The notes below the pieces were generated by a model. It was not told the DNA's origin and did not search any database. It was given only the letters and a program-made list of their open reading frames with translations. A DNA stretch of 64,000 nucleotides. Source: Geodermatophilus pulveris. Its GTDB lineage: Bacteria > Actinomycetota > Actinomycetes > Mycobacteriales > Geodermatophilaceae. This document shows, one piece after another, positions 8,685 through 17,225 of this stretch. The position numbers and the translations under genes are program-made. The stretch spans positions 248,001-312,000 of the forward strand of contig NZ_FZOO01000005.1 in assembly GCF_900188375.1 (NCBI RefSeq), in the 5' to 3' direction. Each line of letters opens with the position of its first letter. Positions within the stretch are counted from its first letter, which is position 1.

Positions 8685-8714
8685 GGACCGCCCGCCCGGC
8701 CGGGCGGGCGGTCC
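8685..8714. terminator. Bidirectional terminator hairpin
   Basis: GGACCGCCCGCCCGG and its exact complement abut with no spacer (15-bp arms). It lies between two convergent genes, 3 bases after the ABC ATPase stop and 4 bases after the oxidoreductase stop on the other strand. There is no T-run, as is usual in such GC-rich genomes. Confidence 0.75.
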
Positions 8715-8718
8715 GCCG

Positions 8719-9675
8719 TCAGGCGGCCGGCGGCTCCAGCAGCAGCTTGCCCGTGCTGCGGCGGCCCTCCAGGTCCTCGTGCGCCCGGCGCGCCTCGGCC
8801 AGCGGGTAGCGGCCGCCGATGCGCACGTCGAGCCGGCCGGCGGCCACCAGGTCCAGGACGGCGCCAGCACGCTCGCGCAGCATCTCCGGCGTGCGGGTGT
8901 AGGTCTTGAGCGTGGGCCGCTGGACGTACAGCGAGCCGTGGCCGGCGAGGGACTGCACCTGCAGCGGCTCGGGCTGCCCGCTGGCGGCGCCGTAGACGAT
9001 CATCCGGCCGGTGGGCCGCAGGGCGGTCAGCCCCTCGGCGAACGTGGTCCGGCCGACGCCGTCGTAGACCGCGGCGGCGCCCTCGCCCCCGGACAGCTCG
9101 CGGACCCGCGCGGCGAAGCCGTCGTACCCGACGACGACGTCGTCCGCGCCGGCCGCCCGGGCCAGCGCGGCCTTCTCCTCGGTCGAGGTGGTGGCCAGCA
9201 CGTGGCCGCCGCGGGCGCGCACCAGCTGGGTGAGCAGCAGCCCCACCCCACCGGCGGCGCTGTGCACGACCACCCAGTCGCCCTCGCTGACGGGGTGGGA
9301 GTCGGCGACGAGGTACTGCGCGGTGCAGCCCTGCAGCATGACGGCGGCGGCCATGTCGAGGGGGACGCCGTCGGGAACCGGGACGAGCGCCGCCCGCTCC
9401 GCGGCGACCCGCGCGGCGTAGCTGCCGGCGACCTCCAGCCAGGCGACCCGCTCCCCCGTGCCGACGACGGTGCCGGCGCCCTCGGCGCCGAGGACCGCGG
9501 GGAGGGTCCCGCCGCTGTAGGGGGGGCGGCCCTCGCGCTCGTACACGTCCCGGAAGTTGACGCCCACGGCCGCGACGTCGACCAGCACCTGCCCGTCGCC
9601 GGGCTCGGGGTCGGGCACGTCGCCGACCGTCAGCACCTCGGGCCCACCCGGCCGCTCGTAGAGCACCGCCTGCAC
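8719..9675 (-). CDS. NADPH:quinone oxidoreductase (zeta-crystallin type)
   Basis: A 318-residue zinc-free medium-chain dehydrogenase/reductase. It opens with MQAVLYERPGGPEVLTVGD and VNFRDVYEREG, typical of quinone oxidoreductase QorA. The Rossmann motif is SAAGGVGLLLTQL. The C-terminus (GKLLLEP) is intact. It should reduce quinones with NADPH in the cytoplasm. It is monocistronic, convergent with the siderophore operon, and its start faces asnO across about 180 bases. Length matches the family. Confidence 0.9.
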   Translation of the reverse strand: MQAVLYERPGGPEVLTVGDVPDPEPGDGQVLVDVAAVGVNFRDVYEREGRPPYSGGTLPAVLGAEGAGTVVGTGERVAWLEVAGSYAARVAAERAALVPVPDGVPLDMAAAVMLQGCTAQYLVADSHPVSEGDWVVVHSAAGGVGLLLTQLVRARGGHVLATTSTEEKAALARAAGADDVVVGYDGFAARVRELSGGEGAAAVYDGVGRTTFAEGLTALRPTGRMIVYGAASGQPEPLQVQSLAGHGSLYVQRPTLKTYTRTPEMLRERAGAVLDLVAAGRLDVRIGGRYPLAEARRAHEDLEGRRSTGKLLLEPPAA

Positions 9676-9763
9676 GTCGCCTCCCGCGTCCTCGCCCGGC
9701 CCGTGCCCGCCACGGCCCGGTGCCCCACCCTGTCACCGCGGGCCCGGACCCGCCCGGGCGCCC

Positions 9764-9778
9764 TGTTCCACGTGGAAC
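9764..9778. other. parS-like palindrome (possible ParB-binding site)
   Basis: TGTTCCACGTGGAAC contains a perfect 14-bp palindrome (9765-9778). It matches 15 of 16 bases of the TGTTCCACGTGGAACA form of the parS consensus. It is intergenic, 76 bases before asnO. A single site is not proof; ParB sites normally cluster near the chromosomal origin. Confidence 0.5.
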
Positions 9779-9853
9779 GCGGCCGTGTTGCGTCCGCGTG
9801 AAGCCGACGCCGGACGGTCGCGCCGGCCTGACGGGTGGGGTTGGATCGAGTGC

Positions 9854-11635
9854 ATGTGCGGCCTCTCCGGCGAGATCCGGTTCGACGGCTCCCTGGCCGA
9901 CACCACCGCCGTGGCGCGGATGGTGGAGTGCCTGGTCCCCCGCGGGCCGGACGGGCAGGGAGCCTGGAGCAACGGCCGGGTGGCCTTCGGGCACCGGCGG
10001 CTGTCGGTCATCGACCTGTCCGCGGCGGGCAGCCAGCCGATGGTGGACAACGAGCTCGGCCTGACCGCGGTCTTCAACGGGTGCATCTACGACTACAAGG
10101 AGCTGCGCGCCGAGCTCGAGGGGCACGGCTACCGCTTCTTCTCCACCAGCGACACCGAGGTGATCCTCAAGGGCTACCACCACTGGGGCACCGACGTCGT
10201 CTCCCACCTGCACGGCATGTTCGCCTTCGTCATCGCCGAGCGGGACAGCGGCCGGGTGGTGCTCGCCCGCGACCGGCTGGGCATCAAGCCGCTGTACCTG
10301 GCCGAGACCGCGGGCCGGCTGCGGTTCGCGTCCTCGCTGCCGGCGCTGGTGCAGGCCGGGGACGTCGACACCTCCATCGACCCGGTCGCGCTGCACCACT
10401 ACCTCAGCTGGCACGCCGTGGTCCCCGCGCCGCGGACGATCCTCGCCGACGTCCGCAAGCTGCCCCCGGCCACCGTGCGGGTGGTCGAGGCCGACGGCAC
10501 GTCGGCCGAGCACCGCTACTGGGAGGCCCGCTACGAGCGCCGCCCGGAGCACGCGACCTGGTCGGCCCGTGACTGGGAGGACGCGATCGAGGAGGCGCTG
10601 CGGGTGGCCGTCCGCCGCCGGCTGGTCGCCGACATCCCGGTCGGCGTGCTGCTCTCCGGCGGCCTGGACTCCAGCCTCATCGTCGGCCTGCTGGCCCAGG
10701 AGGGGCAGACCGGCCTGGCCACCTACTCCATCGGCTTCGAGGCCGTGGGCGGCCGGGAGGGCGACGAGTTCGTCTACTCCGACGTCATCGCCGAGCGCTT
10801 CGCCACCGACCACCACCGCATCCGGGTGGCCGGCGACGAGCTCGCCGCGGCCCTCGGCCACGCCATCGGGGCGATGGCCGAGCCGATGGTCAGCCACGAC
10901 GTCGTCGCCTTCGACCTGCTCTCGGAGCGGGTCAGCCAGACGATCCGGGTGGTGCAGTCCGGGCAGGGCGCCGACGAGGTCTTCGCCGGCTACCACTGGT
11001 ACCCGCCGCTGCGCGGGGTGGACCGCGAGCGGGCGGTGGAGACCTACGCGCGGGCCTTCTTCGACCGGGACGCCGCCGACATGGCCCGGCTGGTGGCCGA
11101 CCGGTACGCCGTGGCCGGCGACCCGAGCCCGGAGTTCGTGCGCGAGCACATGTCCGCGCCGCACGCCGAGACCGCCATCGACGCCGCGCTGCGCCTGGAC
11201 AGCGAGGTGATGCTGGTCGACGACCCGGTTAAGCGGGTGGACAACATGTCCATGGCCTGGGGCCTGGAGGCCCGGGTGCCCTTCCTCGACCACGATCTGG
11301 TGGAGCTGGCCGCCGCCTGCCCGCCGGAGCTCAAGCTGGCCGACGGCGGCAAGGGCGTGCTCAAGGCGATCGGCCGGCGGATCATCCCGCCGGAGGTCAT
11401 CGACCGGCCCAAGGGCTACTTCCCGGTCCCGGCGATCACCCACCTGGAGGGCAAGGTGCTCGGCCTGGTGCGCGACGCGCTCGGCAACGACGCCGCCCGC
11501 GAGCGCGGGCTGTTCCGCCCCGGGTACGTCGACGCGCTGCTGGCCGACCCGAACAGCGGGCTCACCCCGCTGCGCGGCAACAAGCTGTGGCAGCTGGGGC
11601 TGCTGGAGCTCTGGCTGCAGGCCCACGGGGTCTGA
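9854..11635 (+). CDS. asnO: N-acetylglutaminylglutamine amidotransferase (asparagine-synthase family)
   Basis: This enzyme amidates N-acetylglutaminylglutamine to the osmolyte NAGGN. The start is ATG 9854, which exposes the Ntn catalytic Cys2 (MCGLSGEIRFDG). The glutaminase half runs to about residue 210. The synthase half has the PP-loop SGGLDSS (near 268) and the C-terminal ARVPFLDHDLVELA. It is 593 residues, close to the size known for the NAGGN amidotransferase branch. The partner gene ngg follows after 75 bases, and this pairing separates it from ordinary AsnB. Known systems are induced by osmotic stress; no regulator is adjacent here. Confidence 0.88.
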   Translation: MCGLSGEIRFDGSLADTTAVARMVECLVPRGPDGQGAWSNGRVAFGHRRLSVIDLSAAGSQPMVDNELGLTAVFNGCIYDYKELRAELEGHGYRFFSTSDTEVILKGYHHWGTDVVSHLHGMFAFVIAERDSGRVVLARDRLGIKPLYLAETAGRLRFASSLPALVQAGDVDTSIDPVALHHYLSWHAVVPAPRTILADVRKLPPATVRVVEADGTSAEHRYWEARYERRPEHATWSARDWEDAIEEALRVAVRRRLVADIPVGVLLSGGLDSSLIVGLLAQEGQTGLATYSIGFEAVGGREGDEFVYSDVIAERFATDHHRIRVAGDELAAALGHAIGAMAEPMVSHDVVAFDLLSERVSQTIRVVQSGQGADEVFAGYHWYPPLRGVDRERAVETYARAFFDRDAADMARLVADRYAVAGDPSPEFVREHMSAPHAETAIDAALRLDSEVMLVDDPVKRVDNMSMAWGLEARVPFLDHDLVELAAACPPELKLADGGKGVLKAIGRRIIPPEVIDRPKGYFPVPAITHLEGKVLGLVRDALGNDAARERGLFRPGYVDALLADPNSGLTPLRGNKLWQLGLLELWLQAHGV

Positions 11636-11710
11636 GGTGACCGGCCCGCCGCGCCGCACCGGGGCACCGCCTCCCGCCACGGTGCCGGCGGGCCCGGGCG
11701 AGGAGGCAGC

Positions 11711-13450
11711 ATGACCCGCATCGCCGGACACCGCCGGCAGACGCCGGTGCCCACCAGCCGCCCCTGGCAGCAGCTGTCGGCGCACCAGCGGCAGGAGATG
11801 GACGCCGACGTCGTCCTGGACCTGGCCTGGGGCCGGCTGGTCTTCGGCCAGACGTTCGCCGGCCTGGACGGCATCGTGACCGCGCTGCGCTCGGAGGAGA
11901 GCGGACGGCGCGACATCTGCATCTACCCCCGCGACCCGCACGTGCTGGTCGGGCTGGCGCCCGACGAGCTGTTCATCGACCCCAGCTACACCTACCGGCT
12001 GGACCTGCACCGCTACCGGCCGCGGGCCGAGCTGATCCGCGGCGTCTTCGTGCGCACGGTGACCTCGCTGGCCGACATGGAGCAGATCAACGAGATCTAC
12101 CTCCGCAACGGCATGGTCACCGGCGACCCCGGCACCATGTGGGCCAACCACCGCACCCGCTGCTTCACCTACCTGGTCGCCGAGGACCGCCGGACCGGGG
12201 CGATCGTCGGCACGGTCACCGGCGTGGACCACGTGCTGGCCTTCCGCGACCCGGAGGGCGGCGCCAGCCTGTGGTGCCTGGCGGTGCACGCGCAGGACGC
12301 CCCGCCCGGCACCGGCGAGGCGCTGGTGCGGGTGCTGGCCGAGCGCTACGTCGGCCGCGGCCGCGCCTACCTGGACCTGTCGGTCATGCACGACAACAGC
12401 GGGGCGATCGCGCTGTACCGCAAGCTCGGCTTCCACCGGGTGCCGGCGCTGTGCGTGAAGCGGAAGAACCCCATCAACACGCCGCTGTTCGCCTCCCGCC
12501 CGCCGGGCCTCGAGGACCTCAACCCCTACGCGCGGATCATCGCCGAGGAGGCGCTGCGGCGCGGCGTCCGGGTCGAGGTGACCGACCCCGGGTGGGGGGA
12601 GATGCGGCTGGCACTGGGCGGGCGCACCGTCCTCACCCGGGAGTCGCTGTCGGAGTTCACCAGCGCGGTGGCGATGAGCCGCTGCGACGACAAGCGGGTC
12701 ACCCGGCGGATCATGGAGCGGGCCGGCGTCCGCGTCCCCCGCGGTGCCGCCGCCGGCGACGGCGACCTGGACGCCGCCCGCGTGCTGCTCGCCGAGTGCG
12801 GCGAGGTGGTGGTCAAGCCCGCCCGCGGCGAGCAGGGCAAGGGCATCACGGTGGGCGTGGCCTCGGCCGACGCGCTGGAGCGGGCGGTCGCGCTGGCCGC
12901 CCAGTTCTGCCCCGACGTGCTGGTCGAGGAGCTGGTGGCCGGCGAGGACCTGCGGGTCGTCGTCATCGACCACGAGGTGGTGGCCGCCGCGGTGCGCCGT
13001 CCGGCCGAGGTGGTCGGGGACGGCCGCAGCCCGGTCACCGAGCTGGTCCGCGCCACCAGCCGGCGCCGGGAGCGGGCCACCGGCGGGGAGTCCCGCATCC
13101 CGATGGACGACGCCACCGCCGAGGTGGTCGCCGAGTCCGGCTACGCGATGGACGACGTCCCGCCCACCGGACGGCGGATCCGCGTCCGGCGGACGGCGAA
13201 CCTGCACACCGGCGGCACCATCGAGGACGTCACCGACCGGCTGCACCCGCAGGTCGCGCAGGCCGCCGTCCGGGCCAGCCGGGCGATCGGCATCCCGGTG
13301 ACCGGGCTGGACTTCCTGGTGCCCGACGTCGACGGCCCCGAGCACGTGTTCATCGAGGCCAACGAGCGGCCGGGGCTGGCCAACCACGAGCCGCAGCCGA
13401 CCGTGGAGCGGTTCGTGGACCTGCTGTTCCCCGAGACCCGCCGGCGCTGA
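11711..13450 (+). CDS. ngg: N-acetylglutaminylglutamine synthetase (GNAT/ATP-grasp fusion)
   Basis: A 579-residue bifunctional enzyme that acetylates glutamine and ligates two glutamines, the first stage of NAGGN synthesis. The N-terminal half holds a GNAT acetyltransferase (about residues 115-265, with AYLDLSVMHDNSGAIALYRK). The C-terminal half is ATP-grasp (about 330-575, with VVKPARGEQGKGITVGV and HVFIEANERPGL). ATG 11711 follows a GAGGAG site. The asnO-ngg order and both sizes match the described NAGGN locus. The M42-type peptidase often present as a third gene is absent; terC follows instead. Confidence 0.88.
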   Translation: MTRIAGHRRQTPVPTSRPWQQLSAHQRQEMDADVVLDLAWGRLVFGQTFAGLDGIVTALRSEESGRRDICIYPRDPHVLVGLAPDELFIDPSYTYRLDLHRYRPRAELIRGVFVRTVTSLADMEQINEIYLRNGMVTGDPGTMWANHRTRCFTYLVAEDRRTGAIVGTVTGVDHVLAFRDPEGGASLWCLAVHAQDAPPGTGEALVRVLAERYVGRGRAYLDLSVMHDNSGAIALYRKLGFHRVPALCVKRKNPINTPLFASRPPGLEDLNPYARIIAEEALRRGVRVEVTDPGWGEMRLALGGRTVLTRESLSEFTSAVAMSRCDDKRVTRRIMERAGVRVPRGAAAGDGDLDAARVLLAECGEVVVKPARGEQGKGITVGVASADALERAVALAAQFCPDVLVEELVAGEDLRVVVIDHEVVAAAVRRPAEVVGDGRSPVTELVRATSRRRERATGGESRIPMDDATAEVVAESGYAMDDVPPTGRRIRVRRTANLHTGGTIEDVTDRLHPQVAQAAVRASRAIGIPVTGLDFLVPDVDGPEHVFIEANERPGLANHEPQPTVERFVDLLFPETRRR

Positions 13451-13451
13451 C

Positions 13452-13507
13452 GGCCCCTCCGCAGGGTCCCGCCGCGAGCTGCCGAGCGGTGGGGGGCAGA
13501 GGGGTCC
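13452..13507. repeat. Dispersed two-stem hairpin element, copy A
   Basis: The copy starts 2 bases after the ngg stop. The outer stem is CCCCTC/GAGGGG. The inner stem is CCGC/GCGG around the loop GAGCTGCCGA. The conserved GGGGGGCAG and terminal GGGGTCC are present. The rest of the gap to 13755 has no gene or other element I can support. Confidence 0.8.
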
Positions 13508-13755
13508 TTCCTCGGATCGTGGCAGCGCCGTCGGCCCGGTCGACGCACCGGGCCGACGACCAGCACGGTGTCCGGGCCGGTGCCCAGGTGGTCCAGCAGC
13601 ACCGCGGACTGCCCGGCCAGCACGAGCACCGGCTGGGCCAGCGCCACGGCGTCGTCCTCGCCGGGACGGCGCTGGACCGCACCGCCGTGGCCGGGGCCCC
13701 TCGACGCCGGTCACCCTGCGCTTGCCCCGACACGTGAATCCTGCTTCACTCTTCC

Positions 13756-13873
13756 CAGGAGGGGAGTATCCCCGACGCTCGTGTCGTCACTCCGGCCCCG
13801 GTGGACGGGCCCGGCCGAGCGGGTGCCCGCCTCGGGCGCCGGGAGAGACCTCCGGTCCGATCGACCGGAGGAG
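13756..13873 (+). promoter_or_regulatory. Probable yybP-ykoY manganese riboswitch
   Basis: The 5' leader of the TerC-family gene has the conserved pieces of the yybP-ykoY class in order: GGGGAGTA (13761-13768), GTCGTCA (13783-13789) and GAGACC (13845-13850). GGAGG (13758-13762) can pair with CCTCC (13849-13853) as the basal stem. An alternative hairpin TCCGGTC/GACCGGA (13851-13869) overlaps both that stem and the ribosome site GGAGGAG (13867-13873). This suggests translational control: ligand binding would free the ribosome site. The genomic context, before a TerC/Alx gene, is the known one for this class. Confidence 0.7.
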
Positions 13874-13879
13874 TTCTGC

Positions 13880-14923
13880 GTGGACGTCCCGCTCGCCCTG
13901 TGGCTGGCCGTGCTCGGCCTCATCGTCGGCATGCTCGCCGTCGACCTGTTCGCCCACCGCCGCGCCCACGCCATCGGCGTGCGGGAGGCCGCCGCGTGGT
14001 CGGCGGTGTGGGTTGCCAGCGGCATCGGCTTCGGCGCCTGGGTGTGGTGGGCCCACGGCGCCGACTTCGGCCAGCAGTACTTCGCCGGCTACCTGATCGA
14101 GAAGTCCCTGGCCGTGGACAACGTGTTCGTCTGGGCGATCATCTTCACGTTCTTCGCCGTCCCCCGGGAGTACCAGCACCGGGTGCTCTTCTACGGCGTG
14201 CTCGGCGCCCTGGTGCTGCGCGGCCTGTTCATCGCCGGCGGCTCGGCGCTGATCGAGAGCTTCGGCTGGGTGCTCTACCTGTTCGCCGCGTTCCTGCTGT
14301 GGACCGGCTACCGGATGCTCCGGCAGCGCAACGAGCACATCGACCCCTCCCGGTCGCGCACCCTGCGGCTGTTCCGCCGGTTCGTGCCGATGACCGACGC
14401 CTACCACGGGCAGCGGTTCCTCGTCCGGCGGGGCGGCGTCCTGCTGGCCACCCCGCTGCTGGCGGTGCTGGTGCTGGTCGAGGTCACCGACGTCGTCTTC
14501 GCGGTCGACTCGATCCCGGCCATCTTCGCCGTCACCGACGAGCCGTTCCTGGTCTTCACCGCCAACGCGTTCGCCATCCTGGGCCTGCGGGCGATGTACT
14601 TCCTGCTCGCCGACCTCATCCACCGCTTCGTGTACCTGAAGGTGGGCCTGGCGCTCGTGCTCATGTGGGTCGGCGTCAAGATGCTGCTCAAGATCGACGT
14701 CTACTACATCCCCACGACCGTCAGCCTGGCCGTGATCACGACCATCCTCGCCGTCTCGGTGTGGGCCAGCCTGCGGGCGACGAAGGGCCAGGGACGGCGC
14801 GCCGTCGAGGCCCCGGCCGCTCCCCCGTTCCGCGTGGCCACCCCGGAGGAGGAGGCATCGGTCGAGCCGGTCTGGCGCCGCGGCCGCGACCGGGACCGGG
14901 AGCCGCTGACCCCGGCCCCCTGA
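13880..14923 (+). CDS. TerC/Alx family membrane protein, probable Mn2+ exporter
   Basis: A 347-residue integral membrane protein of the TerC family with eight to nine helices. It shows the paired acidic motifs of the family: EKSLAVDNVFVWAIIF (about residues 74-89) and EVTDVVFAVDSIPAIFAVT (about 203-221). These Asp/Glu residues are thought to coordinate metal. GTG 13880 has GGAGGAG 6 bases upstream; frames open further upstream lie over the leader. The cytoplasmic tail is charged. Relatives such as Alx and MeeF/MeeY export manganese, which fits the probable manganese riboswitch in the leader. Confidence 0.88.
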   Translation: MDVPLALWLAVLGLIVGMLAVDLFAHRRAHAIGVREAAAWSAVWVASGIGFGAWVWWAHGADFGQQYFAGYLIEKSLAVDNVFVWAIIFTFFAVPREYQHRVLFYGVLGALVLRGLFIAGGSALIESFGWVLYLFAAFLLWTGYRMLRQRNEHIDPSRSRTLRLFRRFVPMTDAYHGQRFLVRRGGVLLATPLLAVLVLVEVTDVVFAVDSIPAIFAVTDEPFLVFTANAFAILGLRAMYFLLADLIHRFVYLKVGLALVLMWVGVKMLLKIDVYYIPTTVSLAVITTILAVSVWASLRATKGQGRRAVEAPAAPPFRVATPEEEASVEPVWRRGRDRDREPLTPAP

Positions 14924-14926
14924 CCG

Positions 14927-15002
14927 CCCGCGATCATGGAGGTGCGGTGGCGACACGCCGGCCCGGTCCGGTGTGTCGCCACCGGCGCGTCATGATCGCG
15001 GG
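14927..15002. repeat. 76-bp composite inverted repeat
   Basis: Outer 12-bp arms CCCGCGATCATG/CATGATCGCGGG enclose inner 11-bp arms GGTGGCGACAC/GTGTCGCCACC, with a CCGG-rich loop of 16 bases. It fills the gap between terC and the first fluoride-channel gene. It could be a terminator or a REP/MITE-type element. I do not see fluoride-riboswitch signatures in it. Confidence 0.7.
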
Positions 15003-15022
15003 GACGGGGGGAGGACCGGCCG

Positions 15023-15412
15023 GTGGCGTACCTGCTCGCGGCGGTGGGCGGTGCCCTGGGGGCGCTGGCCCGCTGGGGCGTCGGGACGGCGCTGCCGCAC
15101 TCCCCCGGCGGGTGGCCGTGGGCCACCCTGCTGGTCAACCTCACCGGCTGCCTGCTGTTCGGTGCCCTGGCCGCCGCGCTGACCGCCCGCTCCCCCGAGC
15201 CGCCGTGGGCGCGGCCGCTGCTCGCGGTGGGCCTGCTGGGCGGCTACACGACGTACTCGGCGTTCGCCGTCGAGGCCGTGGGCCTGGCCGAGGCCGGCGC
15301 CCCGGCGCTGGCCGCGGCCTATGTGCTCGTCTCGCTGCTCGGCGGGCCGGTCGCCGTGGCCGCCGGGGCGCTGGCGGTCAGGGCGTCAGCGGCGGGGGAC
15401 GGAACGCCGTGA
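15023..15412 (+). CDS. crcB: Fluoride channel subunit CrcB/FluC 1
   Basis: A 129-residue four-helix membrane protein of the FluC fluoride-channel family. It has the N-terminal [13 protein letters not shown], the pore asparagine in [12 protein letters not shown] and the Phe-box region [16 protein letters not shown] 15023 follows GGGGGGAGG. Its stop overlaps the start of a second FluC gene, so the channel is probably a heterodimer of two antiparallel subunits. It exports toxic cytoplasmic fluoride. Confidence 0.92.
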   Translation: MAYLLAAVGGALGALARWGVGTALPHSPGGWPWATLLVNLTGCLLFGALAAALTARSPEPPWARPLLAVGLLGGYTTYSAFAVEAVGLAEAGAPALAAAYVLVSLLGGPVAVAAGALAVRASAAGDGTP

Positions 15413-15762
15413 CGCCGCTGCTCGTGGTCGCCGGCGCGCTGGCCGGGGCGCCGCTGCGGCTGCTGGCCACCCGGCTGGCGGCCCGCGCCGGGCGGGACAC
15501 CGCGTGGGGGACGCTGGCCGTCAACGTCGCCGGCAGCGCGCTGCTCGGCGTGGTGCTGGGGGCCGCCGGCACCCCGCCGGCCGTGGTGGCCCTGGTCGGC
15601 ACCGGCTTCTGCGGCACGCTCACCACCTTCTCCACCGCGAGCGCCGACGTGCTCCGGATGGTCGAGCAGCGGCAGCTCGCCCGCGGCCTGGGCCACCTGC
15701 TCGGCACCGCCGTCCTGGGGGTGGCGGCGGCCGCGCTGGGGTACCTGCTGGCCGCCGGGTGA
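15409..15762 (+). CDS. crcB: Fluoride channel subunit CrcB/FluC 2
   Basis: A 117-residue second FluC subunit with the same landmarks: [29 protein letters not shown] with the pore Asn, and [16 protein letters not shown] with the Phe box. GTG 15409 overlaps the previous TGA (GTGA). It is shorter at the C-terminus than subunit 1. Paired crcB genes are common in Gram-positive bacteria. Confidence 0.92.
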   Translation: MTPLLVVAGALAGAPLRLLATRLAARAGRDTAWGTLAVNVAGSALLGVVLGAAGTPPAVVALVGTGFCGTLTTFSTASADVLRMVEQRQLARGLGHLLGTAVLGVAAAALGYLLAAG

Positions 15763-15809
15763 ACCCCGGGGTGCCGGCGACGCCGGCGCTCACTAGGGTC
15801 GGGAGCGGT

Positions 15810-17225
15810 ATGGCTGGGACATCGGCAGGGCAGGACAGGGCGGACAACCCGGTGGTCGTGGTGGCCAACCGGTTGCCGGTCGACCAGGTCACGGACCCCG
15901 ACGGCAGCACCCGCTGGCAGCGCAGCCCGGGCGGTCTGGTGACCGCGCTGGAGCCGTTCGTCGCCGGCCGCAGCGGCGCCTGGGTCGGCTGGTCGGGGTC
16001 GGCCGGGGACGCGCCGGAGCCGTTCGAGTCCGGCGGCATGTCACTGGTCCCGGTCCCCCTCTCCGAGGAGGAGGTGGACCGCTACTACGAGGGCATGTCG
16101 AACGCCTCGCTGTGGCCGCTGTACCACGACGTGGTCGAGAAGCCCGAGTACCACCGGACCTGGTGGGACACCTACGTCCAGGTCAACAAGCGCTTCGCCG
16201 AGCGCACCGCCGAGGTCGCCGGCGAGGGCGCGATCGTCTGGGTGCACGACTACCAGCTGCAGCTGGTGCCGGCGATGGTCCGCCAGCGGCGCCCGGACCT
16301 CACGATCGGCTTCTTCCTGCACATCCCCTTCCCGCCCTACGAGCTGTTCACCCAGCTGCCCTGGCGCTCGGCGATCGTCGAGGGGCTGCTGGGCGCGGAC
16401 CTGGTCGGGTTCCAGCGGCCCAGCGCGGCGGCCAACTTCGTGCAGCTCGCCCGCCGGCTGCACGACCTGCCCGCGCGCAGCTCGACGATCGAGTACGACG
16501 GCCGCACGGTCACCGCCCGGGCCTTCCCCATCTCCATCGACGTCCGCGCGTTCGAGGAGCTGGCCGCCTCCCCGCAGGTGGTCAAGCGGGCCGAGGAGAT
16601 CCGGGCCGAGCTCGGCAACCCGAGCCGGATCATCCTGGGCGTGGACCGGCTGGACTACACCAAGGGCATCACCGTCCGCCTCGACGCCTTCCAGGAGCTG
16701 CTGGAGGAGGGCGTGGTCCAGACTCCGGACACGGTGATGGTGCAGGTCGCCACGCCCAGCCGGGAGCGGGTGGAGCACTACGTGCACATGCGCGAGACGA
16801 TCGAGCAGCAGGTCGGGCACATCAACGGCGTGCACGGCACCCTCGGCGGCCCGGCGGTGCACTACATCAACCAGTCGGTGCCCCGCGAGGAGCTGGCCGC
16901 CCTCTACCGGGCCGCCGACGTCATGCTGGTCACGCCCTACCGCGACGGCATGAACCTGGTCGCGAAGGAGTACGTCGCGGCCCGCAGCGACCTGGGCGGC
17001 GCCCTGGTGCTCTCGGAGTTCGCCGGGGCCGCCGCGGAGCTGCGCCAGGCCTTCCTCGTCAACCCGCACGACATCGCCGGGGTGAAGAACCAGCTGGTGC
17101 GGGCGCTGCGGCTGGACCCGGCCGAGGGCGCCAAGCGGATGCGCGCCATGCGCCGCCACCTGGCGAAGAACGACCTGGAGCACTGGGCCAACTCCTTCTT
17201 CGAGGCGCTCAGGGCGCAGGCGTGA
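15810..17225 (+). CDS. otsA: Alpha,alpha-trehalose-6-phosphate synthase
   Basis: A GT20 glycosyltransferase that makes trehalose-6-phosphate from a nucleotide-glucose and glucose-6-phosphate. Visible landmarks are [10 protein letters not shown] at the N-terminus, [26 protein letters not shown] and [18 protein letters not shown] 15810 gives 471 residues, the normal length. A TAGGGT box lies 10 bases upstream. otsB overlaps its stop, so the two steps are coupled. Trehalose protects against drying and osmotic stress. Confidence 0.95.
   Translation: MAGTSAGQDRADNPVVVVANRLPVDQVTDPDGSTRWQRSPGGLVTALEPFVAGRSGAWVGWSGSAGDAPEPFESGGMSLVPVPLSEEEVDRYYEGMSNASLWPLYHDVVEKPEYHRTWWDTYVQVNKRFAERTAEVAGEGAIVWVHDYQLQLVPAMVRQRRPDLTIGFFLHIPFPPYELFTQLPWRSAIVEGLLGADLVGFQRPSAAANFVQLARRLHDLPARSSTIEYDGRTVTARAFPISIDVRAFEELAASPQVVKRAEEIRAELGNPSRIILGVDRLDYTKGITVRLDAFQELLEEGVVQTPDTVMVQVATPSRERVEHYVHMRETIEQQVGHINGVHGTLGGPAVHYINQSVPREELAALYRAADVMLVTPYRDGMNLVAKEYVAARSDLGGALVLSEFAGAAAELRQAFLVNPHDIAGVKNQLVRALRLDPAEGAKRMRAMRRHLAKNDLEHWANSFFEALRAQA

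Noticed and set aside
8591..13714. A 1707-codon minus-strand open frame antisense to asnO and ngg
   Set aside because: Its composition is Arg/Gly/His/Pro-rich with no domains. The plus strand encodes complete known enzymes, and long antisense frames arise from third-position GC bias.
13568..13879. N-terminal extension of the TerC gene
   Set aside because: It would run through the riboswitch leader, and a strong ribosome site precedes GTG 13880.
14924..15022. Fluoride riboswitch before crcB
   Set aside because: The region is filled by a composite inverted repeat, and the crcB-motif consensus is not visible.
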